Shown here in pieces: positions 16,417 through 24,348 of a stretch of DNA of 41,497 nucleotides. Under the pieces are notes generated by a model, which worked only from the letters and a program-made list of their open reading frames with translations, searched no databases and was not told the DNA's origin. The translations under genes were made by a program, and so were the position numbers. This stretch comes from Gammaproteobacteria bacterium (GTDB lineage: Bacteria; Pseudomonadota; Gammaproteobacteria; Steroidobacterales; Steroidobacteraceae): NCBI GenBank assembly GCA_028293805.1, contig JAQGOC010000288.1, positions 1 to 41,497 on the forward strand, given 5' to 3'. Positions within the stretch are counted from its first letter, which is position 1, and the number at the start of each line of letters is the position of its first letter.

Positions 16417-17115
16417 ATGAAGCGCATCGTCGTCATGAACCCCAAAGGGGGTTCGGGCAAGACGACCATCGCCATCAACCTGGCGAGCTATTTCGCTTCT
16501 TGTCAGCAAACGCCCGTCCTGATGGATTTCGATCCGCAGGGCTCGTCGATCCGCTGGGTCAAGAAACGCCAGCCGACGCAAGCGCCCATTCACGCGATCG
16601 CCGCGTTCGAGAAGGACGGTCGCACCACGCGAGCCTTTCAGTTGCGTGTGCCGGACAAGGCAAGCCACGTGATCGTGGATACGCCCGCCGCCATCGAGTC
16701 GCGCGAGATGCCGGACATCACACGGGATGCCGACAAGATCCTCGTGCCGGTGCTGCCATCCGACATCGATATCCACGCCTGCTCGAGGTGCATCCGCGAC
16801 CTGCTGCTGGTCGCGAAAATCCGCCGCGAGGATGACCGCATCGGGGTCATCGCCAATCGGATCCGGCGTAACACGCTCACGTATCAGACGCTCATTCGAT
16901 TCCTGCAAACCCTTGGCATACCGATCGTCGCCACGATCCGGGACTCGCAGAACTATGTGCGCGCCGCAGAGCTCGGGATCGGCGTGCATGAGATGAAGAG
17001 TTATATCGCGCAGGCGGATGTGGAACAGTGGGAGCCGCTCATCGAGTGGCTGAACAAGCCGAGCCGCACGCACGCGCCGGCGCTCAGCAAACCGCCCGCC
17101 ATCGTCATCGTGTAA
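16417..17115 (+). CDS. ParA/MinD-type P-loop ATPase, orphan
   Basis: A 232-residue ATPase with the deviant Walker A motif KGGSGKTT at 10-17, the switch I/Walker A' region LMDFDPQGSSIRW (about 35-47) and Walker B-like VIVDTPAAIES. No N-terminal helix-turn-helix is present, so it resembles the small ParA proteins that place plasmids or protein complexes such as chemoreceptor arrays, carboxysomes or pili. No parB gene or parS site is nearby, which suggests protein cargo rather than DNA segregation. The gene for the 54-residue protein is divergent. A GH13 glucosidase gene follows after 24 bp. The cargo is unknown. The tail (about 215-232) is Pro/Ala-rich. Confidence 0.85.
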   Translation: MKRIVVMNPKGGSGKTTIAINLASYFASCQQTPVLMDFDPQGSSIRWVKKRQPTQAPIHAIAAFEKDGRTTRAFQLRVPDKASHVIVDTPAAIESREMPDITRDADKILVPVLPSDIDIHACSRCIRDLLLVAKIRREDDRIGVIANRIRRNTLTYQTLIRFLQTLGIPIVATIRDSQNYVRAAELGIGVHEMKSYIAQADVEQWEPLIEWLNKPSRTHAPALSKPPAIVIV

Positions 17116-17139
17116 CGAGGCGGCCGACGCGAGGATCAC

Positions 17140-18759
17140 GTGAGTAGTCATGCCTGGTGGCAGCGCGGCGTCATTTACCAGATTTATCCGCGCTCGTTCC
17201 AGGACTCCGATGCAGATGGCATTGGCGACTTGCCGGGCATCCTCACTCGCCTGGACTACCTGCAGTGGCTCGGGGTCACGGCGGTCTGGATCTCACCGAT
17301 CCATCCCTCGCCGATGGCCGACTTCGGCTACGACATCTCGGACTACGAGGACATCGATCCGGTATTCGGGACACCGGGGGATTTCGCACGTCTCGTAACG
17401 GAGCTGCACCGTCGCGATCTGAAGCTGATTCTCGACTTTGTTCCGAACCATACCTCCGACCAACATCCCTGGTTTCGCGCGAGCCGTTCCTCCCGGAGCG
17501 ATCCGCAACGCAACTGGTACATCTGGCGCGAGCCGGCCGCGGGGGGCGGCCCGCCGACGAACTGGCGCAGCGAGTTCGGCGGTCCTGCCTGGACCTTGGA
17601 CGAAGCGACGGGGGAGTATTACTACCACGCGTATCTGCCGCAGCAGCCCGATCTGAATTGGCGGGAGCCTGGCGTCCGGCAGGCCATGCATCAGGTCATG
17701 CGCTTCTGGCTCGATCGGGGCGTGGATGGCTTGCGTGTCGATGCCATTCACATGCTGGTGGAGGATGAGTCTCTGCAGGACAACCCGGAGAATCCCCTAT
17801 GGCGCCCGGGAATGTCGCCGGCGCGCCAACTCCTGCGTGTGCATACCTGCGACCGGCCGGAAACGCATCACATGATCGCCGGCATGCGGCGGGTACTGGA
17901 TGAGTACGACGATCGTATCCTGATCGGCGAGGCCTACCTGCCGATCGATCGCCTCATGCTGTATTACGGGGAATCCCTGGCCGGCTTTCACCTGCCCTTC
18001 AACTTCCATCTTCTGAGCACCGCGTGGAACGCGGCGGCTATCGCCGCCCTGGTGAGGACGTACGAGGCCGCGTTACCCTCGGGCGGGTGGCCCAACTGGG
18101 TGTTGGGCAATCATGACAGAGCGCGCCTGATCAACCGCGTCGGCGGAATAGCTCAAGCGCGGCTCGCCGCTATGCTCCTGCTCACTTTGCGGGGTACGCC
18201 GACCCTTTATTACGGAGACGAATTGGGGATGTCCGATGCAGAGGTCCCTGCCAACCTTGTGCAGGACCCGTGGGAGAAGAATGTGCCGGGCCTGGGGCTC
18301 GGACGCGACCCTTGTCGTTCGCCGATGCAGTGGAGCTCTGCGCCGGGCGCAGACTTTACCAACGGGGAGCCCTGGCTGCCGCTTGGCGCCGACTTCAAGC
18401 GCGTCAATGTGATGGCGGAGTCGGCGGATGCGCGCTCGATGCTGTCGTTGTATCGGGCGCTGCTGCGGCTGCGCCAGAGCGAACCGGCATTGACCGTCGG
18501 GGCGTATCGCGAGGTTCGAAGCGACGCTGACGTTTTCATCTACGAGCGTGAGTACGAGGAGCGGCGCATGCTCATCGCCTTGAACTTCGGCACACAGGCC
18601 CGTTCGATGCACCACCCCCACGGCGAGGGCAGCATCGTGCTCTCGACAGATCCGGGCCGGTTACCGGGCGGACCCTGCCACGTTCTCGATCTGGCTGCGC
18701 TGGAAGGCGTCGTGGCCGTGCTCGAGACACGGCCTGCGGTGGCTCGATCATCGGGTTGA
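17140..18759 (+). CDS. GH13 alpha-glucosidase (oligo-1,6-glucosidase-like)
   Basis: A 539-residue glycoside hydrolase of family 13. The barrel motifs are region I DFVPNHTS (99-106), region II GLRVDAIH (197-204, nucleophile Asp201), region III ILIGEAYLP (acid Glu264) and region IV VLGNHDRAR (transition-state Asp326). The N-terminus WWQRGVIYQIYPRSFQDSDADG is typical of alpha-glucosidase, isomaltase and trehalose-related enzymes, so exact specificity is open. No signal peptide is present: a cytoplasmic enzyme on maltose or short glucans. The start is GTG with GAGG 5 nt before it. It follows parA by 24 bp, and links functionally with treZ and malQ further right. Confidence 0.9.
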   Translation: MSSHAWWQRGVIYQIYPRSFQDSDADGIGDLPGILTRLDYLQWLGVTAVWISPIHPSPMADFGYDISDYEDIDPVFGTPGDFARLVTELHRRDLKLILDFVPNHTSDQHPWFRASRSSRSDPQRNWYIWREPAAGGGPPTNWRSEFGGPAWTLDEATGEYYYHAYLPQQPDLNWREPGVRQAMHQVMRFWLDRGVDGLRVDAIHMLVEDESLQDNPENPLWRPGMSPARQLLRVHTCDRPETHHMIAGMRRVLDEYDDRILIGEAYLPIDRLMLYYGESLAGFHLPFNFHLLSTAWNAAAIAALVRTYEAALPSGGWPNWVLGNHDRARLINRVGGIAQARLAAMLLLTLRGTPTLYYGDELGMSDAEVPANLVQDPWEKNVPGLGLGRDPCRSPMQWSSAPGADFTNGEPWLPLGADFKRVNVMAESADARSMLSLYRALLRLRQSEPALTVGAYREVRSDADVFIYEREYEERRMLIALNFGTQARSMHHPHGEGSIVLSTDPGRLPGGPCHVLDLAALEGVVAVLETRPAVARSSG

Positions 18760-18760
18760 A

Positions 18761-18788
18761 GTGTTTGCAAACCGGCCGGTGTTTGCAA
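18761..18788 (+). repeat. Two direct repeats GTGTTTGCAA, 18 bp apart
   Basis: The 10-mer occurs at 18761-18770 and 18779-18788. The first copy overlaps the palindrome GTTTGCAAAC (18763-18772), next to a second palindrome ACCGGCCGGT (18771-18780). The array starts 2 bp after the glucosidase stop and 107 bp before the SDR start, a position suited to an operator for the SDR gene. Confidence 0.4.
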
Positions 18789-18894
18789 CTTCGTCGGCGC
18801 GAGCGGCTGCAGGGAACGCATTTTGCGTCGCTTGCCGTGCAAGGTGTTGGAGCGAAGCGCTCCTGTCTTGGAACCTTCACGGCGGAGTGCACAC

Positions 18895-19767
18895 ATGCCC
18901 CAGGACCCTCGTTCGGCCGGACCTCGGCCGCCCTTTCCCCGGCAGCAGCAGCCGGCACCCGGCAAGACTCAGGCGCTCGATCCAAAGCCCGATCACGGTG
19001 AGGAATCCTACCGGGGCTTCGGCCGATTCCCGGGCTGCTCGGTGTTGATCACCGGGGGCGACTCGGGCATCGGCCGCGCCGTCGCGATTGCCTTCGCCCG
19101 CGAAGGCGCGGATGTGCTCGTCTCTTATCTGGAGGAGCACGACGATGCCCGCGATACCGGTGAATGGATCAAACGCGCGGGCCGGCGTGCCGTCCTCGTT
19201 GCCGGCGATGTAGGCAACGTGGAGCACTGCGAGTCCCTGGTGAAGACTGCGCTGCAAGAATTCGGCCGCCTGGATGTGCTAATCAACAATGCCGCCTTTC
19301 AGCGCACGCACGCGAAGCTCGCGGATTTCACCCCCGAGGAAGTGCAGCAGACCTTCCGCACCAACATTGAGAGCATGTTCTTTCTCTCGAGGGCGGCCGC
19401 GCCGCATATGAAGCCGGGAAGCTCCATCATCAACACGGCCTCGATCCAGGCGGATGACCCCTCACCGCAGTTGCTGGCCTACGCCGCCACGAAGGCAGCG
19501 ATCGCCAACTTCACGGCGGGCCTCGCACAACTGCTCGGCAAGGAAGGGATTCGCGTCAATGCAGTGGCACCGGGACCGGTGTGGACGCCGCTGATCCCCT
19601 CGACCATGCCGGCCGAGAAGGCTGCGCAGTTTGGAGCCAATACGCCGCTGGGGCGTCCCGCCCAACCTCGGGAGCTTGCACCCGCGTACCTGTTCCTGGC
19701 CTCGGATGAGGCAAGCTACATTACCGGGGCGGTACTGGCTGTCACCGGCGGGCGTCCAATACTGTAG
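18895..19767 (+). CDS. SDR family oxidoreductase (YghA/GsiB-like)
   Basis: A 290-residue short-chain dehydrogenase of the extended-N-terminus type found in stress genes (YghA, B. subtilis YhxC/YhdF). The first 45 residues are Pro/Gln-rich and unstructured. The cofactor motif is TGGDSGIG (53-60), NNAAFQ follows at about 131, and the catalytic set is Ser183 with Tyr196 and Lys200 (YAATK). The end ITGAVLAVTGG is standard. Substrate is unknown. ATG 18895 is chosen because GGAG lies about 8 nt upstream and the family starts at a similar point. The upstream open frame has no similarity. Confidence 0.92.
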   Translation: MPQDPRSAGPRPPFPRQQQPAPGKTQALDPKPDHGEESYRGFGRFPGCSVLITGGDSGIGRAVAIAFAREGADVLVSYLEEHDDARDTGEWIKRAGRRAVLVAGDVGNVEHCESLVKTALQEFGRLDVLINNAAFQRTHAKLADFTPEEVQQTFRTNIESMFFLSRAAAPHMKPGSSIINTASIQADDPSPQLLAYAATKAAIANFTAGLAQLLGKEGIRVNAVAPGPVWTPLIPSTMPAEKAAQFGANTPLGRPAQPRELAPAYLFLASDEASYITGAVLAVTGGRPIL

Positions 19768-20197
19768 CTGCAGCTCAGCCCGCCCAAGATGAAGTTGAAA
19801 GCCCAGCCTGCGGTTGAAGCATGAACCAAGAACGGTGATCCGCCATTCACCCGATCGTCGGCACGGCCTCTCGCGACGTCCCTCCCCGGCTGAGCTTCTC
19901 GCCGCTGAGCTTCATACCTCCTGCGACGCGCGGCGCGTGTTTTTAGAATGGAACTAAGAACGGGCCACGCGCGTTCGCTGTAGGTCACCGCTCGCTTAGC
20001 GGTCAAGTCAGGCAGATCACACGATGCGCATCCTGCTCAGCACGATCATGCTGTCCGTGTTGGTCTGTTAGTGCTCGATCACCTGGAAATGGCCAAGCAT
20101 GTTCAGGCGCAGCTGACCGGCGCCGGTTGAGGTCCGGCAGCGTCAGATTTCATCAGTGTCATCGGGGCGTAGTGAGCAACTTCACAGTGGAGGATTT
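19768..20197. other. Intergenic stretch with a possible broken small gene
   Basis: No full gene is recognised across these 430 bp. A short hydrophobic frame and its possible shifted continuation occupy 20024-20130 (listed separately). GGAGG-type ribosome binding and the ATG of the ferritin-like gene lie at the right end. The segment may hold the promoter of that gene, but no sigma-70 hexamer pair stands out. Confidence 0.4.
20024..20130 (+). pseudogene. Possible frameshifted small membrane peptide
   Basis: ATG 20024 opens MRILLSTIMLSVLVC, a classic hydrophobic leader, and ends at TAG 20069-20071. A second frame from about 20068 continues plausibly as LVLDHLEMAKHVQAQLTGAG and stops at 20128-20130. 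Read together with a shift they would make a peptide of about 35 residues. No family is recognised, so this may be a decayed gene, a recoded one, or chance. Confidence 0.22.
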
Positions 20198-20803
20198 ATG
20201 AACGAATCGCAATTGCACGAGCTCTTGTTGCAGGCTCTCGAGCACGAACGGGGCGGCGTCAAGATCTACAAGGCGGCATTGAAATGCGCACGGCATCCTG
20301 AATTGAAGCAGGAGTGGACGAAGTATCTGGGCCAGACCGAGAACCATGTCGTCGTGCTGTCCAATGTCTGTACGGCGCTGGGGATCGACCCCGGCATGCA
20401 GACTCCCGGCTGCAAGATCGTCAAGGACCTGGGTGCCGCGCTGGTCATTGCAATGGAGACAGCGCTGTCGGCCGGCAATCCCGCCGCCGCTCAGATCGTG
20501 GCCTGTGATTGCGTAACGCTCGCCGAAACGAAGGATCATGCCAATTGGGAGTTGATTGGCGAGGCGGCCAAGGCCCTGGAGGAGAACAAGGCGAAAGTGC
20601 TCGCCGATGCCTACGAGCAGATCGAGGATGAGGAGGACGAGCATCTGTATCACACCAAGGGCTGGGGCCGGGAGCTGTGGCTCGAGTCGTTGGGATTGCA
20701 GGCCGTTCTGCCGCCACCGGAGGAAACCGACGACGCCACGACCGCCGTCGAGGCCGCGAGGGCCAAAGTCGCAGCGGATACGGCACGCGAGGCACATCGT
20801 TGA
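20198..20803 (+). CDS. Ferritin-like-fold protein
   Basis: A 201-residue, mainly helical, acidic protein. Glu/His pairs spaced as in ferritin-like di-iron or haem-free bundles occur on four predicted helices: EHE (15-17), TENH (47-50), ETKDH (110-114) and EDEH (146-149), with conserved-looking YHTKGWGRELW next. The domain resembles hypothetical proteins often found beside catalase in soil proteobacteria. Iron binding or oxygen chemistry is inferred, not shown. GTGGAGGA lies 5 nt before ATG 20198, a strong start. The catalase gene follows 113 bp downstream on the same strand. The last 30 residues are Ala/Thr/Glu-rich. Confidence 0.75.
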   Translation: MNESQLHELLLQALEHERGGVKIYKAALKCARHPELKQEWTKYLGQTENHVVVLSNVCTALGIDPGMQTPGCKIVKDLGAALVIAMETALSAGNPAAAQIVACDCVTLAETKDHANWELIGEAAKALEENKAKVLADAYEQIEDEEDEHLYHTKGWGRELWLESLGLQAVLPPPEETDDATTAVEAARAKVAADTAREAHR

Positions 20804-20916
20804 ATGGCGGGAGCGCGCGGGGTCCCCGCGATGCATCCCCCTCACTTCGGTTGAGCCTCGATCCCTTTTAGCGGTTGCCCGGGCCAAAAAGCCCCGCAGC
20901 GTGGAGACAGTTGCAT

Positions 20917-23409
20917 ATGGCTACTCGAACCCCTCGTAAACAGTCAGGGAAACGCAGCTCACCTTCACGCAGTGGGAGCGGGAAGAGTGGCCGCCCTGCC
21001 AAGTCGGCGGCCGCTCCCCGCGCAAAGGCAGCAGCGCAAGACAGCGGAAAGTCGCCTGCCAGATCGAGTGTCAGTGGACCGGCCAGGCTGTCGGCCGCCG
21101 CCGATCTGGGCGACGCACCCGTACGCAAGCTCGCAGGCGTGGCAGCGCTCGCTGAGGCCATACCGGAGAACGTGAACAAGGCGGCTGAATACGGGGAGGC
21201 GGCAAGCACGCCGCCTCGAGGCGAATGCGTGGAGCCTGCCTCCCCCGAGGTCACGGGAAGCACGCTTTCCGAGAGCAACGCTTCGCCGAAAGTGGGCGCC
21301 GGCGCCCCGGTGGTCGGTTTCAATCCAACGGTGGGACCGCTGGATCGGGTGCGCGTCGATTCAGGCGGCCGGGTGCTCACGACCAATCAAGGCGTTGCGG
21401 TCGCCGACAATCAACACTCTCTGAAGGCGGGCCTGCGGGGGCCGGCGCTTCTGGAAGACTTCATTCTTCGCGAGAAGATCACGCATTTCGATCACGAGCG
21501 GATTCCCGAGCGCGTCGTGCACGCTCGCGGATCCGCTGCGCATGGGTATTTTGAGTGTTACGCCCCGTTGACGCAGTACACACGTGCATCCGTATTCGCC
21601 GAAGGCGGCAAGCGGACGCCGGTATTCGTTCGCTTCTCGACAGTAGCCGGCGAGCGGGGATCGGCGGACACGGTGCGCGACGTGCGCGGCTTCGCGGTGA
21701 AGTTCTACACGGACGAGGGAAACTGGGATCTCGTGGGCAACAATATTCCGGTCTTCTTCATCCAGGATGCCATCAAGTTCCCCGATCTCGTGCACGCCCT
21801 GAAGCCCGAGCCGCATCACGGGATGCCGCAGGCCTCCAGCGCCCACGACACGTTCTGGGATTTCGTGTCTTTGATGCCGGAATCCGTCCACATGCAGCTG
21901 TGGCTCATGTCGGATCGGGCCATTCCCCGCAGCTTCCGCATGATGCAGGGCTTCGGGGTACACACCTTTCGCCTGCTCAATGCGGACGGCGAATCCGTGT
22001 TCGTGAAGTTTCATTGGTCGCCGCTCGCCGGTACTCACTCTCTCGACTGGGACGAGGCCGTGAAGCTCGCCGGTGCGGATCCCGATTTTCATCGCAGGGA
22101 TCTGTGGGAGGCGATCGAGGCGGGGGAATACCCGGAATTCGAGCTGGGCATGCAGATCTTCACCGAACGGCAGGCGGAGCGGTTCAGCTTCGATGTGCTG
22201 GATGCGACGAAAATCGTGCCGGAGGAGCTCGTGCCCATCACTCCGGCCGGCCGCCTGGTGCTCAATCGCAATCCGGACAATTTCTTCGCCGAGACCGAAC
22301 AGGTCGCCTTCTGTACGGCGCATATCGTGCCCGGGTTGGACTTCACCAACGATCCGCTGCTCGCCGGGCGGATTCATTCGTATAACGACACGCAGCTGAC
22401 GCGCCTGGGCGGCCCGAACTTTCACGAGATTCCGATCAACACCCCCGTTGCCCAGATCCATAACAACCAGCGCGATGGCTTCCACCGCCAGGGGATCGCC
22501 CGCGGCCGGGTCGCGTACGAGCCGAACTCGCTCGGTGGGGGTTGTCCGGCGCAGGCCGGCATGGCGGGGTTCGTCTCTTTTCCGGAGCCTATCCGGGACG
22601 ACAAGGTGCGAGGCAACCCGGAAAAATTTGCGGATCACTACACGCAGGCTGCGCTGTTTTACAACAGTCAGAGTCCGGTCGAGCAGGCACACATCATCCG
22701 GGCCTTCCGCTTCGAGCTGACACGGGTGCAGACGCCACCCATCCGGGCGCGAGTCGTGTCTCAGCTCGCGAATGTGGACGCCGATCTGGCGGAGGCCGTC
22801 GCCGCGGGGCTCGGCATCGAGGTTCCGGACCCTCAACCCGCTGTCGCTCGAAAGATTGCGAAGCCCGAGGTGCGAACGTCGGAGGCCCTGTCGCTGTTCT
22901 CCCGGCCGGGAAATGCCGGGATTCGTACACGGCGAATTGCCATTCTGGTCGCTGGAGGTGTGGCCAGCGCATCGTCGGTGGTCCTTCATACCGCGTTGAG
23001 TGCACAAGGGGCGGTGCCTCGCTACGTAGCCGCACGGTTAGGCACAGTGGAAACGGCGGAAGGGGAATCGATCGAGGCCGAGGTGACGTTGGAAGCGGCG
23101 CCCGCCGTTCTTTTCGATGCGGTCGTACTGCCTGATGGCCAGAGCGCGGCGGACTTCCTGATGGCGGAAGGACACGCGGTGGAATTCGTCAAAGACCAGT
23201 ACCGCCACTGCAAAGCCATTCTCGCGGTCGGATCGGGGGCGCTGCTGTTGGACAAGGCGCAGATTCCGCAAGCGTTGCCTTCAGGGCAGGAGGACCCCGG
23301 CCTGTTGAGATTCGAAGCGGACGATGCCGAGAGCGCCTTGAATGCTTTCGTTGCGGCAGTCGCCCAGCATCGCCATTTCGAGCGGCAGACGGACCCGCCC
23401 TTGGTCTGA
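20917..23409 (+). CDS. katE: Large-subunit catalase (HPII type) with long N-terminal extension
   Basis: An 830-residue monofunctional haem catalase that splits hydrogen peroxide. The core runs from about 155 ([13 protein letters not shown]). Catalytic His202 is in ERVVHARG, Asn275 in DLVGNN, and the haem-ligand motif RIHSYNDTQ holds Tyr489. Residues about 672-800 form the flavodoxin/DJ-1-like C-terminal domain of large catalases. E. coli HPII has 753 residues; the excess is an N-terminal tail of about 150, with a basic Ser/Lys/Arg/Ala part (1-60), then a patch (about 95-145) that looks foreign. ATG 20917 follows GTGGAGA by 10 nt. Convergent with the Crp/Fnr gene. Confidence 0.95.
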   Translation: MATRTPRKQSGKRSSPSRSGSGKSGRPAKSAAAPRAKAAAQDSGKSPARSSVSGPARLSAAADLGDAPVRKLAGVAALAEAIPENVNKAAEYGEAASTPPRGECVEPASPEVTGSTLSESNASPKVGAGAPVVGFNPTVGPLDRVRVDSGGRVLTTNQGVAVADNQHSLKAGLRGPALLEDFILREKITHFDHERIPERVVHARGSAAHGYFECYAPLTQYTRASVFAEGGKRTPVFVRFSTVAGERGSADTVRDVRGFAVKFYTDEGNWDLVGNNIPVFFIQDAIKFPDLVHALKPEPHHGMPQASSAHDTFWDFVSLMPESVHMQLWLMSDRAIPRSFRMMQGFGVHTFRLLNADGESVFVKFHWSPLAGTHSLDWDEAVKLAGADPDFHRRDLWEAIEAGEYPEFELGMQIFTERQAERFSFDVLDATKIVPEELVPITPAGRLVLNRNPDNFFAETEQVAFCTAHIVPGLDFTNDPLLAGRIHSYNDTQLTRLGGPNFHEIPINTPVAQIHNNQRDGFHRQGIARGRVAYEPNSLGGGCPAQAGMAGFVSFPEPIRDDKVRGNPEKFADHYTQAALFYNSQSPVEQAHIIRAFRFELTRVQTPPIRARVVSQLANVDADLAEAVAAGLGIEVPDPQPAVARKIAKPEVRTSEALSLFSRPGNAGIRTRRIAILVAGGVASASSVVLHTALSAQGAVPRYVAARLGTVETAEGESIEAEVTLEAAPAVLFDAVVLPDGQSAADFLMAEGHAVEFVKDQYRHCKAILAVGSGALLLDKAQIPQALPSGQEDPGLLRFEADDAESALNAFVAAVAQHRHFERQTDPPLV

Positions 23410-23440
23410 GGATCTCAAGCTCGATCGGGCTGAGGCCAAA

Positions 23441-24193
23441 TCACGTCTGTTGTGCCCCCTCACACTCTGGCGTGACACGATCGTGTGCGTCGAGGAGGGG
23501 TGACGCGCACTGGGCGAGCGCATCGATGTCGGTGATGACGACCTGACCGTCGCGTATGGTCACCATCCCGCACTCACGAAAGGACTTGAGCACTCGGTTG
23601 ACGTGCACGGCCGTGATCCCGAGGTGATCCGCCAGCTGCGCCTGGGTCAGCGGCATGTTGTAAGCGAGCGACGTGGGCCCGATGGCGCCAGTCTGGGCGA
23701 GACGCCCGCGAAAATCCAAAAGGAGCAGCGCCAGGCGCTCCTCAGCGCTGCCCTGTCCCAGTCCGACCACCCAGCTGTGAAGTCGGCGCTCTTCTTCCAT
23801 CACTTGCCAGATGCAACGAGTGGCGATGTCGCTGTCTGCCACGTAGGCAGCATGCAGATCACGATAATGTATCCGCTCGACAACGATCCGCGAGACGGCC
23901 AGCACCGCATCGGTGTGGCGGGTCACAAACATGCTCTTGACCGCGAACAGGTCTCCGGGCAGGAAGATCAGAATGAACTGGTTGCGTCCGTCCGCAAGCT
24001 GGCGGCTCCGGCACGCCCACCCCTGCAGCAGACGATAGACGAACCTGTGGTCCGTATTCGCCACGATCACCGAGGCGCCCGCTGCGAACGTCATTGAGCT
24101 CGCCTTCGTGAGCTCTGCGATCTTGTCTTCTCCGCGCACCAAGGCGTCCAGGAACTCCGGGCGATGTAACGCGAAGCGTGCGGAGGCCGACAT
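23441..24193 (-). CDS. Crp/Fnr-family transcriptional regulator
   Basis: A 250-residue regulator with an N-terminal cyclic-nucleotide-binding-like beta barrel (about 35-120, including LPGDLFAVKSMFV), a long dimerisation helix, and a Crp-type helix-turn-helix at 182-209 (LTQAQLADHLGITAVHVNRVL). The cysteines needed for an FNR iron-sulfur cluster are absent. In the recognition helix, the Arg-Glu-Thr of E. coli CRP is replaced by Ala-Val-His while the later Arg (200) is kept, so the TGTGA site is not expected. Ligand is unknown. It lies 155 bp behind treZ on the same strand and could regulate the surrounding stress and storage genes. Confidence 0.9.
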   Translation of the reverse strand: MSASARFALHRPEFLDALVRGEDKIAELTKASSMTFAAGASVIVANTDHRFVYRLLQGWACRSRQLADGRNQFILIFLPGDLFAVKSMFVTRHTDAVLAVSRIVVERIHYRDLHAAYVADSDIATRCIWQVMEEERRLHSWVVGLGQGSAEERLALLLLDFRGRLAQTGAIGPTSLAYNMPLTQAQLADHLGITAVHVNRVLKSFRECGMVTIRDGQVVITDIDALAQCASPLLDAHDRVTPECEGAQQT

Positions 24194-24348
24194 TCGACTT
24201 CCCCGAAGGTGCAGATGGTCCGTCGTAGACTACACCTACCTCCGCGGATACTCCCGCAGACTCGGCTCCCAACGCCGACAGCTTCAGCTGCGCTGCTCTT
24301 TGGTCGAGTGCAATGTGGATCGCTGGTACCCGAGGCGGATGGATCGGA

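Noticed and set aside
19950..19975. GGAAC, 17 bp, CGTT: looks like an EcfG general-stress promoter
   Set aside because: EcfG-type control belongs to alphaproteobacteria, and about one such match is expected by chance in both strands of 41 kb. No second copy was found before the other stress genes.
21361..23007. Minus-strand open frame of 548 codons
   Set aside because: Antisense to the catalase core; Arg/His-rich composition typical of a shadow frame.
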